A DNA stretch of 41,223 nt from Candidatus Pseudobutyricicoccus lothianensis (GCA_904419295.1 CAJFRA010000022.1:1-41223); one strand, 5' to 3'. Shown: positions 32,290 through 39,559, counted from the first letter of the stretch. Made by a program: numbers and translations. The notes: generated from the letters alone by a model not told the origin.

Positions 32290-33033
32290 TCAGATCGTTT
32301 TCATAGGCAAAGAACTATGCTTTCTATTGACCATCAGGTAAATGCACTGCAGCATAGTGTCCCCTCCCCTGTTCTCCTCTCCCAATAAGATGCACTGGCC
32401 CCGGCGGGCTAGCTCGGGCAGCCAGGGATGCTGGAGCAGTTCTTTTGCCAGAAGCCCTGGCAGAGGGAGCCCGACGAAACACTCCCATTGCCGGGACTGA
32501 GCCAGTGCACGCTGGAAAAAGGGGTGCAGCGCGTCCCCTTGGCCTTGGGTGTGGAGACTGTAAAAGCAGCTGCCGGCCAAAGTCTGTTCTCTCATCTGCC
32601 GGGCGGCGTGCAGGCAGCCGTCGAACAGCCGGTCTTCCGGCTGCTTCCAACGGTCCCACAGGAGGAGCGGCGCTTCGCGAAAGCCGCAGCAGTGGTAGCC
32701 TGCAAACTGCCCGTCCACCGATAGAGCAAACAGCGAGCCGCACAGCTTGCGCAGCAAGGGCGCGGCTATGGGTAGGAATCCGGGGTCGGCCTGTTCCTGA
32801 GGCGAAAGCAAAAAGGCCAGCTGGAGCCGGGAAGGCTCTTGCCCCAGTGCTTGGCGCAAGGCGGCATCGTAGAAAAAAGCCCGGAAGGCAGGGGCGCGGC
32901 ACAGTGCCTGTTCCGCCTCAGACAGGGCCATCTGCCCGGCGCTGTTGCGGCAAACCAGCGGCCCTGCCTCGGGCGACGGCGTGACCAGCCGCCGCAAGAC
33001 CGCTTGGTCGGTGATCGGTTCGATTGCATTCAT
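32290..33033 (-). CDS. Hypothetical protein
   Basis: I do not recognise this 247-residue protein. It is rich in Leu, Ala and Gln, has no membrane segment, and contains several scattered Cys (HCCGFRE, GSCFYSLHTQGQGDALHPFF, QWECF). The segment starting SLHTQGQGDALHPFF could belong to a GNAT-like acyltransferase fold, but I cannot support that. A clear AAGGAG site precedes the ATG at 33033. The coding density and codon use fit a real gene. It lies upstream of the CoA-disulfide reductase gene in the same direction but that gene has its own promoter. Confidence 0.65.
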   Translation of the reverse strand: MNAIEPITDQAVLRRLVTPSPEAGPLVCRNSAGQMALSEAEQALCRAPAFRAFFYDAALRQALGQEPSRLQLAFLLSPQEQADPGFLPIAAPLLRKLCGSLFALSVDGQFAGYHCCGFREAPLLLWDRWKQPEDRLFDGCLHAARQMREQTLAGSCFYSLHTQGQGDALHPFFQRALAQSRQWECFVGLPLPGLLAKELLQHPWLPELARRGQCILLGEENRGGDTMLQCIYLMVNRKHSSLPMKTI

Positions 33034-33108
33034 ACAGTCAGCTCCTTTTCTGGCGGGCGGTTCTATCGCGCAGCGTCATACCGCCGGTAAAAAGTAAGGG
33101 GAGATCCG

Positions 33109-33137
33109 TTGTAGGTGGGCCATCCAAGTGGTATACT
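33109..33137 (+). promoter_or_regulatory. Promoter of pcp
   Basis: TTGTAG (33109-33114), 17-bp spacer, TATACT (33132-33137). Confidence 0.65.
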
Positions 33138-33175
33138 GGCATCAACAAAAGAGTCATCTCAAGGAGGAATGAAAC

Positions 33176-33817
33176 ATGAAGGTATTGGTCACAGGTTTTG
33201 AGCCTTTTGGCGGCGAGACAGTGAACCCGGCCCAGCAGATCGTGGAACGGCTGCCCCAGCAAGTGGCTGGCGCCCAAGTGGTGCGCCGCATCGTGCCCTG
33301 TGTCTTTGGCAGATCCATCGAAGCTGTGCGGCAAGCTGTGGAACAGGAGCGGCCCGATGTGGTGATCTGCATCGGCCAATCGGGCGGCCGGGATGCCATC
33401 TGCCCCGAGCGGGTGGCCATCAACATCTCCGATGCCCGCATCCCAGACAACGCGGGCAACCAACCCATCGATGAACCTATTTTTGCCGATGGGCAAAACG
33501 CCTATTTCTCCACCCTGCCCATCAAGGCCATCGCCGCTGCCGTGCGCCAGGCGGGCATCCCCTGCCAAGTATCCAATACGGCGGGCACCTATGTGTGCAA
33601 CCACCTGATGTATGGCCTGCTCTACCACATCCAGCGTTCGTTCCCCGGCGTGCGGGGCGGTTTTATCCATGTGCCCTTCCTGCCCCAGCAGGTAGAGCAG
33701 AAGCCGGGCACCCCCAGCTTGCCGCTGGACGATATGGTGCAGGCCATCCTCATCGCCATTGAGACCTGTGTCAACACCCGGCAGGACGTTCACACCGCCG
33801 AAGGGGCGGAACACTGA
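33176..33817 (+). CDS. pcp: Pyrrolidone-carboxylate peptidase (pyroglutamyl peptidase I)
   Basis: Pcp removes N-terminal pyroglutamate from peptides. The 213-residue protein begins MKVLVTGFEPFGG and keeps the C15-family catalytic triad: Glu78 in CPERVAIN, Cys141 in SNTAGTYVCNH and His165 in GFIHVPF. The start follows AAGGAGGAAT. It has its own promoter and terminator. Together with the four M42 peptidases it suggests an organism that feeds on peptides. Confidence 0.96.
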   Translation: MKVLVTGFEPFGGETVNPAQQIVERLPQQVAGAQVVRRIVPCVFGRSIEAVRQAVEQERPDVVICIGQSGGRDAICPERVAINISDARIPDNAGNQPIDEPIFADGQNAYFSTLPIKAIAAAVRQAGIPCQVSNTAGTYVCNHLMYGLLYHIQRSFPGVRGGFIHVPFLPQQVEQKPGTPSLPLDDMVQAILIAIETCVNTRQDVHTAEGAEH

Positions 33818-33834
33818 TCTTGCCTTATGCCAGA

Positions 33835-33877
33835 AGAGACGGCCCGGCTGGTTTTGCCGGCTGCCGTCTCTTTTTTT
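33835..33877 (+). terminator. Terminator of pcp
   Basis: AGAGACGGC (33835-33843) pairs with GCCGTCTCT (33863-33871), with an inner CCGGC/GCCGG helix, followed by six T. Confidence 0.88.
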
Positions 33878-33890
33878 ATAATCTTACAGA

Positions 33891-35057
33891 TCAGCCTTTT
33901 TGAAACAGCCCTGCCTGCTCGATGCGGTCGAAAGCCTGTTCCAACACCGGGATCGCCTGGGTGCAGGCAATGCGCAAGTACCCTTCGCCGCAGGCGCCGA
34001 ACTCGTCGCCGGGCATGGTGAGCACATGGGCCTTTTCCAACAGCAGGGCTGCGGCCTGCCGGCTGCTCAAGCCGCTTTCCCGAATGGAGGGAAACAGATA
34101 GATGCTGCCCTGGGGCTTGTGTACCGACATGCCGGGGATGCGCCCGATGCGCTCTGCCGCATATTCCAGCCGGCGGCCAAATTCCGCGGCAATGGCCGGC
34201 GTGATCTGCTCCGCATCCCGCAAGGCATAGATCGCCGCCCTTTGAGAGATGCTGGGGGCGGTATACATCAAAAAGCCGTTGAGGTAATCCACCGCTTCGA
34301 TCACATGGGGCGGGGCCACCAAATTCCCCACCCGCATGCCGGTCATGACGAAGTTTTTGGAGAACGAGTTGACACAGATGGTCCGGTGCCGCATCCCCTC
34401 TATGGTGATCATGGGGACGAACTGGGAGCCGCCATAGACGAAGCCGGTGTAGATATCATCGCAGATGGCGACCAGGTCGTGGCGGATGCAGATTTCTGCC
34501 ACCTGCTCCAAATTCTCTTTGGTGTAAACAGCGCCGGTGGGGTTGTTGGGCGTGTTGAGCAGGATGGCCCGGGTCTTGGGCGTGATCAGGCTTTCCAGCC
34601 GCTGGGGGTTCAGGGCGAAACCCTCCTCCCAGCAGGTGGGCAGAGGCACAGGCACGCCGCCTGCCATGCGGATCTGGTCCGGATAGATCATGAAATAAGG
34701 GTCCGGCACGATGACCTCGTCCCCCGGATCGATGACGGCCAGCAGCGCTTCTGTCATGCCGATGCAGCCGGCTGTCGTGACAAAGACTTCCTCCAAGGCA
34801 ATGTCTAGCCCATAGGCCCGTTGGTAGTAGCGGCAGATCTCCTCCCGCAGGGCGGGGTCGCCCTTAGTGGCTGTGTATTTGGTGTGGCCCTGCCGGGCAT
34901 CTTCAAAAGCGGGCTCCAAGATCTGGCTCGGCGTAGCCAGGTCAGGGTCGCCGATGGTCAAATTGATCAGATCGGGATATTGGCTGGCGCCTTCTGCAAA
35001 ATTGGGGCCGCTGGGCGGCAGGATGCAGCGCTGGGCGATGCGCATGGTCTCTTGCAT
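33891..35057 (-). CDS. Class I/II PLP-dependent aminotransferase
   Basis: This is a 388-residue fold-type I aminotransferase of the aspartate/aromatic group. Key parts are INLTIGDPD, YTATKGDPALRE, TTAGCIGMTEAL, LLNTPNNPTGAVY with the conserved Asn, DDIYTGFVYG (Asp and Tyr for PLP) and the PLP lysine Lys234 in NSFSKNFVMTGMRVG. The C-terminal substrate-carboxylate Arg is in GYLRIACTQ. The amino-acid specificity cannot be read. The ATG at 35057 has GGGAG upstream; a 22-codon in-frame extension begins within the promoter region and is probably leader. Confidence 0.9.
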   Translation of the reverse strand: MQETMRIAQRCILPPSGPNFAEGASQYPDLINLTIGDPDLATPSQILEPAFEDARQGHTKYTATKGDPALREEICRYYQRAYGLDIALEEVFVTTAGCIGMTEALLAVIDPGDEVIVPDPYFMIYPDQIRMAGGVPVPLPTCWEEGFALNPQRLESLITPKTRAILLNTPNNPTGAVYTKENLEQVAEICIRHDLVAICDDIYTGFVYGGSQFVPMITIEGMRHRTICVNSFSKNFVMTGMRVGNLVAPPHVIEAVDYLNGFLMYTAPSISQRAAIYALRDAEQITPAIAAEFGRRLEYAAERIGRIPGMSVHKPQGSIYLFPSIRESGLSSRQAAALLLEKAHVLTMPGDEFGACGEGYLRIACTQAIPVLEQAFDRIEQAGLFQKG

Positions 35058-35121
35058 GGTCTTTACTCCCTTCGTGTTCCAACTAAATTGGGTATCGGCA
35101 ATCAAAGCCTCATTGCTTTTC

Positions 35122-35150
35122 ATTGTATCACAACCCCCGGCGGATGAAAA
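35122..35150 (-). promoter_or_regulatory. Candidate promoter of the aminotransferase gene
   Basis: TACAAT (35122-35127) 17 bp from a weak TTTTCA (35145-35150), minus strand. The leader is about 60 nt. Confidence 0.45.
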
Positions 35151-35203
35151 GCGCTCTGACCCGGCCAAGAACGCAGCCCAACCTTCTTTCTTTCGATGAA
35201 GCT

Positions 35204-35221
35204 TTTGTGAAAAGTTACAAA
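35204..35221. promoter_or_regulatory. Imperfect palindrome in a divergent intergenic region
   Basis: TTTGTGA-AAAG-TTACAAA has arms matching at six of seven positions. The half-sites resemble those used by CRP/FNR-family or Rex-type redox regulators, but the spacing fits none exactly. It lies between the aminotransferase and flavodoxin-like genes. Confidence 0.3.
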
Positions 35222-35297
35222 TCACCCCTTCCCTCTTGGACGATTTTGGTTCATAATAGAGGTGAGATCTCTGAAAATGACTGGAGGAGTGTAGACG

Positions 35298-35876
35298 ATG
35301 TCGATGCTGATCATTTGGGCCAGCCCCAACCAAGATGGGTTGACGGCCAAGTGCAAACAGGCTGCAGTGGATGGCATTTTGGAATATGGCATGGAGTGCA
35401 GCGAAGTACACCTCAACCGGCTCAACATAGGCCGGTGCCAAGTGTGCGGCAAGGGGTTTGGCCTGTGCAGCACCCAGGGGACCTGTGTGATGGATGACGA
35501 CTTCAACCGGCTTTATGCCTTGATGAAACGGTCCGACGCCATCGTACTGGTCACGCCGGTCTACTGGCACGATATGGCCGAGCCCATGAAAGCACTGCTG
35601 GACCGGGTGCGCCGCTGTGCCACCAAAGCGGAGCGCGGCATGGAAGGCAAAAAGATCCTGCTGGTGGCCTGCGCCGGAGGGACGGGCAACGGCGTAGTCG
35701 AATGCCTGCAAAGCATGGAAATTGTCATGAAACACATGCATGCCAACGTGCGGGACCGCCTGCCTGTCACCCGTTTTTCGGCGGATTATATGCCGCGGGC
35801 CATCCGCTCAGCCGCTTGGCACCTGTGTTATGAGCTGACAGAAGACCGGAAAGGACAGGAGGAAGACCATGGCTAA
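35298..35876 (+). CDS. Flavodoxin-like NAD(P)H-dependent FMN reductase / iron-sulfur flavoprotein type
   Basis: This 192-residue protein has a flavodoxin fold. The FMN phosphate loop is near ASPNQDGLTAK, and the cofactor segment is VLVTPVYWHDMAEPMKALLDR. A cysteine-bearing segment (RCQVCGKGFGLCSTQGTC) has the shape of the compact cluster motif in iron-sulfur flavoproteins, although it may only be redox Cys. The start follows GGAGTG. Its last 8 bp overlap the flavin reductase gene, so the two are translationally coupled and may act as donor and carrier of reduced flavin. Confidence 0.88.
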   Translation: MSMLIIWASPNQDGLTAKCKQAAVDGILEYGMECSEVHLNRLNIGRCQVCGKGFGLCSTQGTCVMDDDFNRLYALMKRSDAIVLVTPVYWHDMAEPMKALLDRVRRCATKAERGMEGKKILLVACAGGTGNGVVECLQSMEIVMKHMHANVRDRLPVTRFSADYMPRAIRSAAWHLCYELTEDRKGQEEDHG

Positions 35877-36432
35877 AAAAGAGCTGGCCCCCACGGTGGC
35901 CCTGGCGCCGGTACCCGCTGTGTTGGTCTCCTGCGGCGTTGTGCCCGAAGAATACAACATCATGGCAGCTTCTTGGTGTGGCACTTGCTGTTCCCGGCCG
36001 CCCATGGCTTATGTGAGTTTGCGCCCCGCCACCCTATCCCACGGCATTTTGTGCCGCACAGGGGAATTTGTCATCAACCTTCCCACACGGGACCAGCTGG
36101 AATTGGTGGATTGGTGCGGCACGGCATCGGGCCGTGAGCACCGCAAGTTTCAAGAAAAGGGGCTGACCCCGGTGCCCGGCAGTCAGATCGCAGCGCCGGC
36201 CATTGCTGAATGCCCGGTGAATATCGAGCTCCGTGTCGTGCATCAGATCCACCTGGGCTCTCACGATATGTTCGTGGGTGAAGTGCTGGCCGTCCATGCC
36301 GAAGAAGGCCTGGTAGACGCCAATGGGCGAATCCGCCTGGAAGATCTGGAAACTGTATGCAACATGGGCAGCCGCTATGTGGCGCTGGGCCAAGTGCTGG
36401 GCGCCCAGGGGACGATCTGCCCGGGCAAATAA
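35869..36432 (+). CDS. Flavin reductase-like protein (flavoredoxin family)
   Basis: This is a 187-residue split-barrel FMN-binding protein. Typical parts are PVPAVLVSCG, YNIMAASWCGTCCSRPPMAYVSLRP (flavin-contact segment), GEFVINLPT and VFNxAS-like QLELVDWCGTASGREHRKF. It probably carries or reduces FMN for the flavodoxin-like protein encoded just upstream. The ATG at 35869 lies within the upstream gene and follows ACAGGAGG. Confidence 0.88.
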   Translation: MAKKELAPTVALAPVPAVLVSCGVVPEEYNIMAASWCGTCCSRPPMAYVSLRPATLSHGILCRTGEFVINLPTRDQLELVDWCGTASGREHRKFQEKGLTPVPGSQIAAPAIAECPVNIELRVVHQIHLGSHDMFVGEVLAVHAEEGLVDANGRIRLEDLETVCNMGSRYVALGQVLGAQGTICPGK

Positions 36433-36462
36433 AAAGCGGCACTGCCGCAAGGAGGAGTCAAA

Positions 36463-37074
36463 ATGGTACATTGGATCTGCATTAGCCGGCAATTTGCCAG
36501 CGGCGGCCGTGAGATCGGTCAAAAGGTCGCCCAGGCGCTGGGTATTCCCTGCTATGACCGAGAGTTGATCACCCAATCGGCCGAAGAGCATCAACTGAGC
36601 GCCGACGTGGTCCGGGACAATGAGGAATTTGCCAGCCGTCATCTGATGTTTTCTTATCCACTGGGCAGCATGAAAGCCTTTCCGTCCAGCTACAAAGAAC
36701 CGATGTCTTTGCCGGATCAGGTGTTTTATGCCCAGGCCGATACCATCCGGCGTCTGGCGGACAAAGGCCCCTGCATCTTTCTGGGCCGCTGCGCCGGCGA
36801 CGTGCTGGAAGGGCGGCATGGCATGCGACGCATCTTTTTGTATGCCGATTTTGAAGACCGGTGCACCCGTGTGATGGAACAGACAGGCTGTACGCTTCAA
36901 GAGGCCCAGGCCCTGGTCAAACGGATGGACAAACGCCGGGCCGCCTATTACAACTGCTATGCCAACCACAAGTGGGGCGAGGCCGACAGTTTTGATCTGG
37001 CCATCAACCGCTCTACCTGCAGCATAGAAGGGGCGGTACAGACCATTTTGGCCTACCGGAACGCCCTAGATTGA
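36463..37074 (+). CDS. Cytidylate kinase-like family protein
   Basis: This is a 203-residue P-loop protein of the cytidylate kinase-like family found across Clostridia, distinct from housekeeping Cmk. It starts WICISRQFASGGREIGQKVA, where SGGREIG is the phosphate loop variant. ALGIPCYDRELI, GPCIFLGRCAGDVL and DKRRAAYYNCY (lid-like, basic) follow. The physiological substrate is unknown. An AAGGAGG site precedes it, and the gap to the flavin reductase gene is 30 bp, so it belongs to the same transcript. Confidence 0.85.
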   Translation: MVHWICISRQFASGGREIGQKVAQALGIPCYDRELITQSAEEHQLSADVVRDNEEFASRHLMFSYPLGSMKAFPSSYKEPMSLPDQVFYAQADTIRRLADKGPCIFLGRCAGDVLEGRHGMRRIFLYADFEDRCTRVMEQTGCTLQEAQALVKRMDKRRAAYYNCYANHKWGEADSFDLAINRSTCSIEGAVQTILAYRNALD

Positions 37075-37138
37075 ACCGCTGTGGCCGGCCTGCCTTCTGC
37101 GGAATAGAATGGAAGGAGTATTCCACAGGAGGTTTGCC

Positions 37139-37873
37139 ATGCCCAGTTTGTATTTGAGCCCCTCCACCCAGGAGGGCAACCCCTATATCACCGGGGGATC
37201 CGAAGAGTACTATATGAATTTGCTGGCCGATGAATTGGTGCCCTACTTGGGGGCCAATGCCATCGCCTACACCCGTAACACGCCGGATATGACAGCCGTT
37301 TCTTCGGTGGCCCAAGCCAATGCCGGCTGTTATGACCTGTACTTAGCCCTTCACTCCAACGCCGCCGGCCCTTCCAGCAGCGGCCAAGTGCGGGGCGTGC
37401 TGGCTTTTTACTACCCCACCAGCGCCAACGGCCTGCGGGCTGCCGAGCTGTTCGTGCAGAATTTGAAGAACATCTATCCCCTTCCCAATCTGGTGCGCAC
37501 CATTTCTACCACCAGCTTGTATGAAGTAGCCCGCTCCCGGGCGCCGGCCGTGCTGCTGGAACTGGGATACCATGACAACTGGGAGGACGCCCAGTGGATC
37601 ACCGGCAATCTGCCGGCCATTGCCCGCAATTTGGCCCAGGCTTTGGCCCAATATTTCGGTGTGCCCTTCTTTGAACCGGTGGGCCCCTGGTGGGGCACGG
37701 TGGATATCCGCTGGGGTTCGCTGAATATCCGGGCGAGGCCCAGCACCGAAGCCCCGATCATCGGCCGGGCTTATGCAGGGGAAAAGCTGCGCGTGTTGGG
37801 TGCCGGCCCCGGCTGGTACAGTGTAGACCACGATGGCACACTGGGTTATGCCAGTGCGCAATACATCCGTTGA
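37139..37873 (+). CDS. N-acetylmuramoyl-L-alanine amidase-like protein with SH3b domain
   Basis: This 244-residue protein has an Amidase_3 fold at 1-180 and a bacterial SH3 domain at about 186-244 (LNIRARPSTEAPIIGRAYAGE). The likely active-site residues are Glu22 or Glu23 (TGGSEEYYMN), His72 in LALHSNAAG and the catalytic Glu141 in LLELGYHDN. The usual first zinc-binding His of the DPGHGG motif is replaced: the strand reads YLSPSTQEG. This variant start is one I know from Clostridia amidase-like proteins. No signal peptide is visible, so it may act inside the cell or forespore, or leave by another route. The ATG at 37139 follows CAGGAGG. Confidence 0.85.
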   Translation: MPSLYLSPSTQEGNPYITGGSEEYYMNLLADELVPYLGANAIAYTRNTPDMTAVSSVAQANAGCYDLYLALHSNAAGPSSSGQVRGVLAFYYPTSANGLRAAELFVQNLKNIYPLPNLVRTISTTSLYEVARSRAPAVLLELGYHDNWEDAQWITGNLPAIARNLAQALAQYFGVPFFEPVGPWWGTVDIRWGSLNIRARPSTEAPIIGRAYAGEKLRVLGAGPGWYSVDHDGTLGYASAQYIR

Positions 37874-37876
37874 TGT

Positions 37877-37909
37877 AAAAGACCGCTGGATTTACTCAGC
37901 GGTCTTTTA
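37877..37909 (+). terminator. Terminator of the flavodoxin-to-amidase unit
   Basis: AAAAGACCGCTG (37877-37888) pairs perfectly with CAGCGGTCTTTT (37897-37908). Confidence 0.9.
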
Positions 37910-38025
37910 TACGTTCATGTATGAAAGAGAGGCAAATTTCCATGAAATCATTGGATGTATTGTGCAAAAAATACAGCTAAAACTTATTTAAAACGACTAT
38001 TTTAGAGAAAATGTCCTTTTTGCGC

Positions 38026-38053
38026 TTGACATTTTAACGCACTACTGTATAAT
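38026..38053 (+). promoter_or_regulatory. Strong promoter of the large RNA
   Basis: Consensus TTGACA (38026-38031), 16-bp spacer, consensus TATAAT (38048-38053), predicting a start near 38060. Together with the rnpB promoter it is one of only two in the window with both hexamers perfect. Confidence 0.85.
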
Positions 38054-38105
38054 AGTAGACAAGAAGAACGAGAGAGCAACCACACAGAGAAAGGGGGGAG
38101 CCCCA

Positions 38106-38195
38106 ATGTACGATTCAGCGCAGCAACCGGCTCTCAGTTCCAGAGAAGAGGAAGCGAAGGGGCAAAACCTTTCTTTCCTTTGTTGTACATTTTAG
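38106..38195 (+). CDS. Possible 29-residue ORF inside the RNA
   Basis: An ATG at 38106 follows AAGGGGGGAG at good spacing and opens 29 codons (MYDSAQQPALSSREEEAKGQ, then a nine-residue hydrophobic, Cys-containing end). Its start and stop lie in the two arms of the 38105-38191 helix, so structure and translation would exclude each other. I do not recognise the peptide; it may be chance. Confidence 0.25.
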   Translation: MYDSAQQPALSSREEEAKGQNLSFLCCTF

Positions 38196-38297
38196 AAACG
38201 CAGAACTGTCCACCTGGTTGAGGTGATCCGTATCCTTCCATAAGCAGCTCAGTGATGCCGGCGATGGGAATACCCGTTCCAAGGAGCAGAGCTTTGT

Positions 38298-38438
38298 ATG
38301 CAGCAGAGGGAAAACAAATTTGAGGTATGCGAAAATGGCAACGAAACGGAGCTGAGAAGGCCGGAATGCAATTTTCCTTTGTTTGAACAGCACCTTGAAA
38401 AGAGAATGGGTTTCATTTGTACGGCAAGAGAGCCGTGA
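38298..38438 (+). CDS. Possible 46-residue ORF inside the RNA
   Basis: An ATG at 38298 preceded by AAGGAG opens 46 codons (MQQRENKFEVCENGNETELR..., ending TAREP). The product is charged, with three Cys and no membrane helix. All five arginine codons are AGA or AGG, while neighbouring genes use mostly CGN, which speaks against an ordinary resident gene. A 22-codon ORF overlaps its stop in a TGATG arrangement (38437-38505). I do not recognise either. Confidence 0.25.
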   Translation: MQQRENKFEVCENGNETELRRPECNFPLFEQHLEKRMGFICTAREP

Positions 38439-38538
38439 TGCGAAAGCAGCTGGGCGCAAATGGAGCTTGGAGCCGTTCTTCTTTTTACATAGAGCACACC
38501 AGATAGAAAGGAATGGAATACATTGATCGGTACATGCT

Positions 38539-38580
38539 AGACCGCTTGTTGGATGTTGGTTCAACAAGCGGTCTTTTTTT
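38539..38580 (+). terminator. Terminator of the large RNA
   Basis: AGACCGCTTGTTG (38539-38551) pairs perfectly with CAACAAGCGGTCT (38562-38574), followed by a run of six T. Confidence 0.92.
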
Positions 38581-38701
38581 ATCTCTCCCTTCTTCCCTGC
38601 TGTGATTTTTCTGGACTTTTGCCAGGCTGCAGGCTACAATGGTATTACATATCCAGTCCGGTGTCCCTGCACTGTGGGGCCGCCGCATAGGAGGAATCAC
38701 A

Positions 38702-39427
38702 TTGAACCAACAGGAATTCGATCAATTTTTTGCCATTTTAAAGCCGGTGGTGGACAGCGGCCGCAGCGATGACTTTTTCAAACGCCACCCGGTGGAAGAG
38801 ATGGACCTGACCCGTGAACAAGGGGTCCGGCTGCTGAAATATTTGGATGCCGGCAAGTTTGCCTCCCTCTGCAAAAAAGCCTATGGCTTTGAGATGGATT
38901 ACACACCGGAAAATCTCTTGTATTTGGACATTGTGGTCAGCAGTTTGTGCGCGTTGGATCTGGATGACACCCAGATCACCCGGCTGTTGTGCCGGGATGC
39001 CAACATGCCCCACGACTGGGACGAATCGGCCATGCAGCTGCTGCTGACCTATACCATCAAAGCCCGTTATGAGGAACTGAAAGACAAGCTGAAAAGTGAG
39101 GCCTTTGGCCCCCGCCAACTGCTGGCCTGTGTAAACGACCAGGTGCTAGCCGACCTGATGGAAGGGATCAACGCCTATTTGTGTGAGACGTTTTTGAATT
39201 GTTATGGCGGGCAATGGCAGTGCGATGCCATCCGGGATGGCCATGCAGACGCCCTGGGCATTCGCACAAAACAAGGGGAGTACATCTCTTTTTGGGATGC
39301 GGTGCTTCACCGTTTTTACGAAGAGGACCTGCCCCTTTGCTATGTGTTTTGCGCAGTCTGCCACCTGGATTACAGCGAGATGCCCCATTTGCTGGGGGAA
39401 AAATACAAAGAGCAGCCCGAAGCGTAG
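38702..39427 (+). CDS. Hypothetical protein
   Basis: I do not recognise this 241-residue soluble protein. It is mainly helical, acidic and Leu/Asp-rich. Recognisable stretches are DFFKRHPVEEMDLTREQG, a DLDDTQITRLLC segment and a C-terminal part with several Cys (CYVFCAVCHLDYSEMP) that could bind a metal. The start is a TTG at 38702, with AGGAGGAA seven bases upstream; the frame is open 21 codons further but lacks a site there. It lies 120 bp downstream of the large RNA and ends in its own terminator. A TACAAT -10 is present about 60 bp upstream without a good -35. Confidence 0.7.
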   Translation: MNQQEFDQFFAILKPVVDSGRSDDFFKRHPVEEMDLTREQGVRLLKYLDAGKFASLCKKAYGFEMDYTPENLLYLDIVVSSLCALDLDDTQITRLLCRDANMPHDWDESAMQLLLTYTIKARYEELKDKLKSEAFGPRQLLACVNDQVLADLMEGINAYLCETFLNCYGGQWQCDAIRDGHADALGIRTKQGEYISFWDAVLHRFYEEDLPLCYVFCAVCHLDYSEMPHLLGEKYKEQPEA

Positions 39428-39456
39428 CATTTGGTACTGCAACAGCGGCCGGTGGC

Positions 39457-39495
39457 AAGGCAGTTTCCCAACTTTGTTTGGGGGCTGCCTTTTGT
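39457..39495 (+). terminator. Terminator of the hypothetical gene
   Basis: AAGGCAG (39457-39463) pairs with CTGCCTT (39485-39491), with an inner CCCAA/TTGGG helix, followed by a T-run. Confidence 0.8.
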
Positions 39496-39559
39496 TGCGC
39501 ACATGCCCACGGGCTGCTGTGTCTTTGTCCCGTGAAAGATGCGGTATCATGACCGCCGT

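Larger units (their letters stand above)
38059..38580 (+). ncRNA. Candidate large structured non-coding RNA (about 520 nt)
   Basis: A strong promoter and a strong terminator frame about 520 nt with no ordinary gene. The predicted first bases AAGAAGAACG (38061-38070) pair perfectly with CGTTCTTCTT (38474-38483), closing a large domain. Inside are AATGTAC/GTACATT (38105-38111 with 38185-38191), a 12-bp stem with one mismatch (38149-38160 with 38168-38179), CACC/GGTG (38211-38225) and GGG-AATA-CCC (38266-38275). Next comes a junction closed by CATTTG/CAAATG (38414-38419 with 38457-38462), holding ACGGC/GCCGT and a GAAA tetraloop hairpin (38439-38448). Base composition is more AT-rich than the neighbours. 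Size and closure resemble OLE, ROOL or GOLLD RNAs; I cannot assign a class. It is not tmRNA, SRP RNA or 6S RNA by visible signatures. Confidence 0.65.

Noticed and set aside
38115-38567. 150-codon open frame on the minus strand opposite the large RNA
   Set aside because: There is no ribosome site, its composition is low-complexity-like and Cys/Ser/Leu-rich, and the plus strand carries the promoter, terminator and helices.
38059-38580. tmRNA, SRP RNA or 6S RNA as the identity of the large RNA
   Set aside because: No tRNA-like ends or tag ORF as in tmRNA, no SRP helix 8 signature, and the length is far above 6S RNA.
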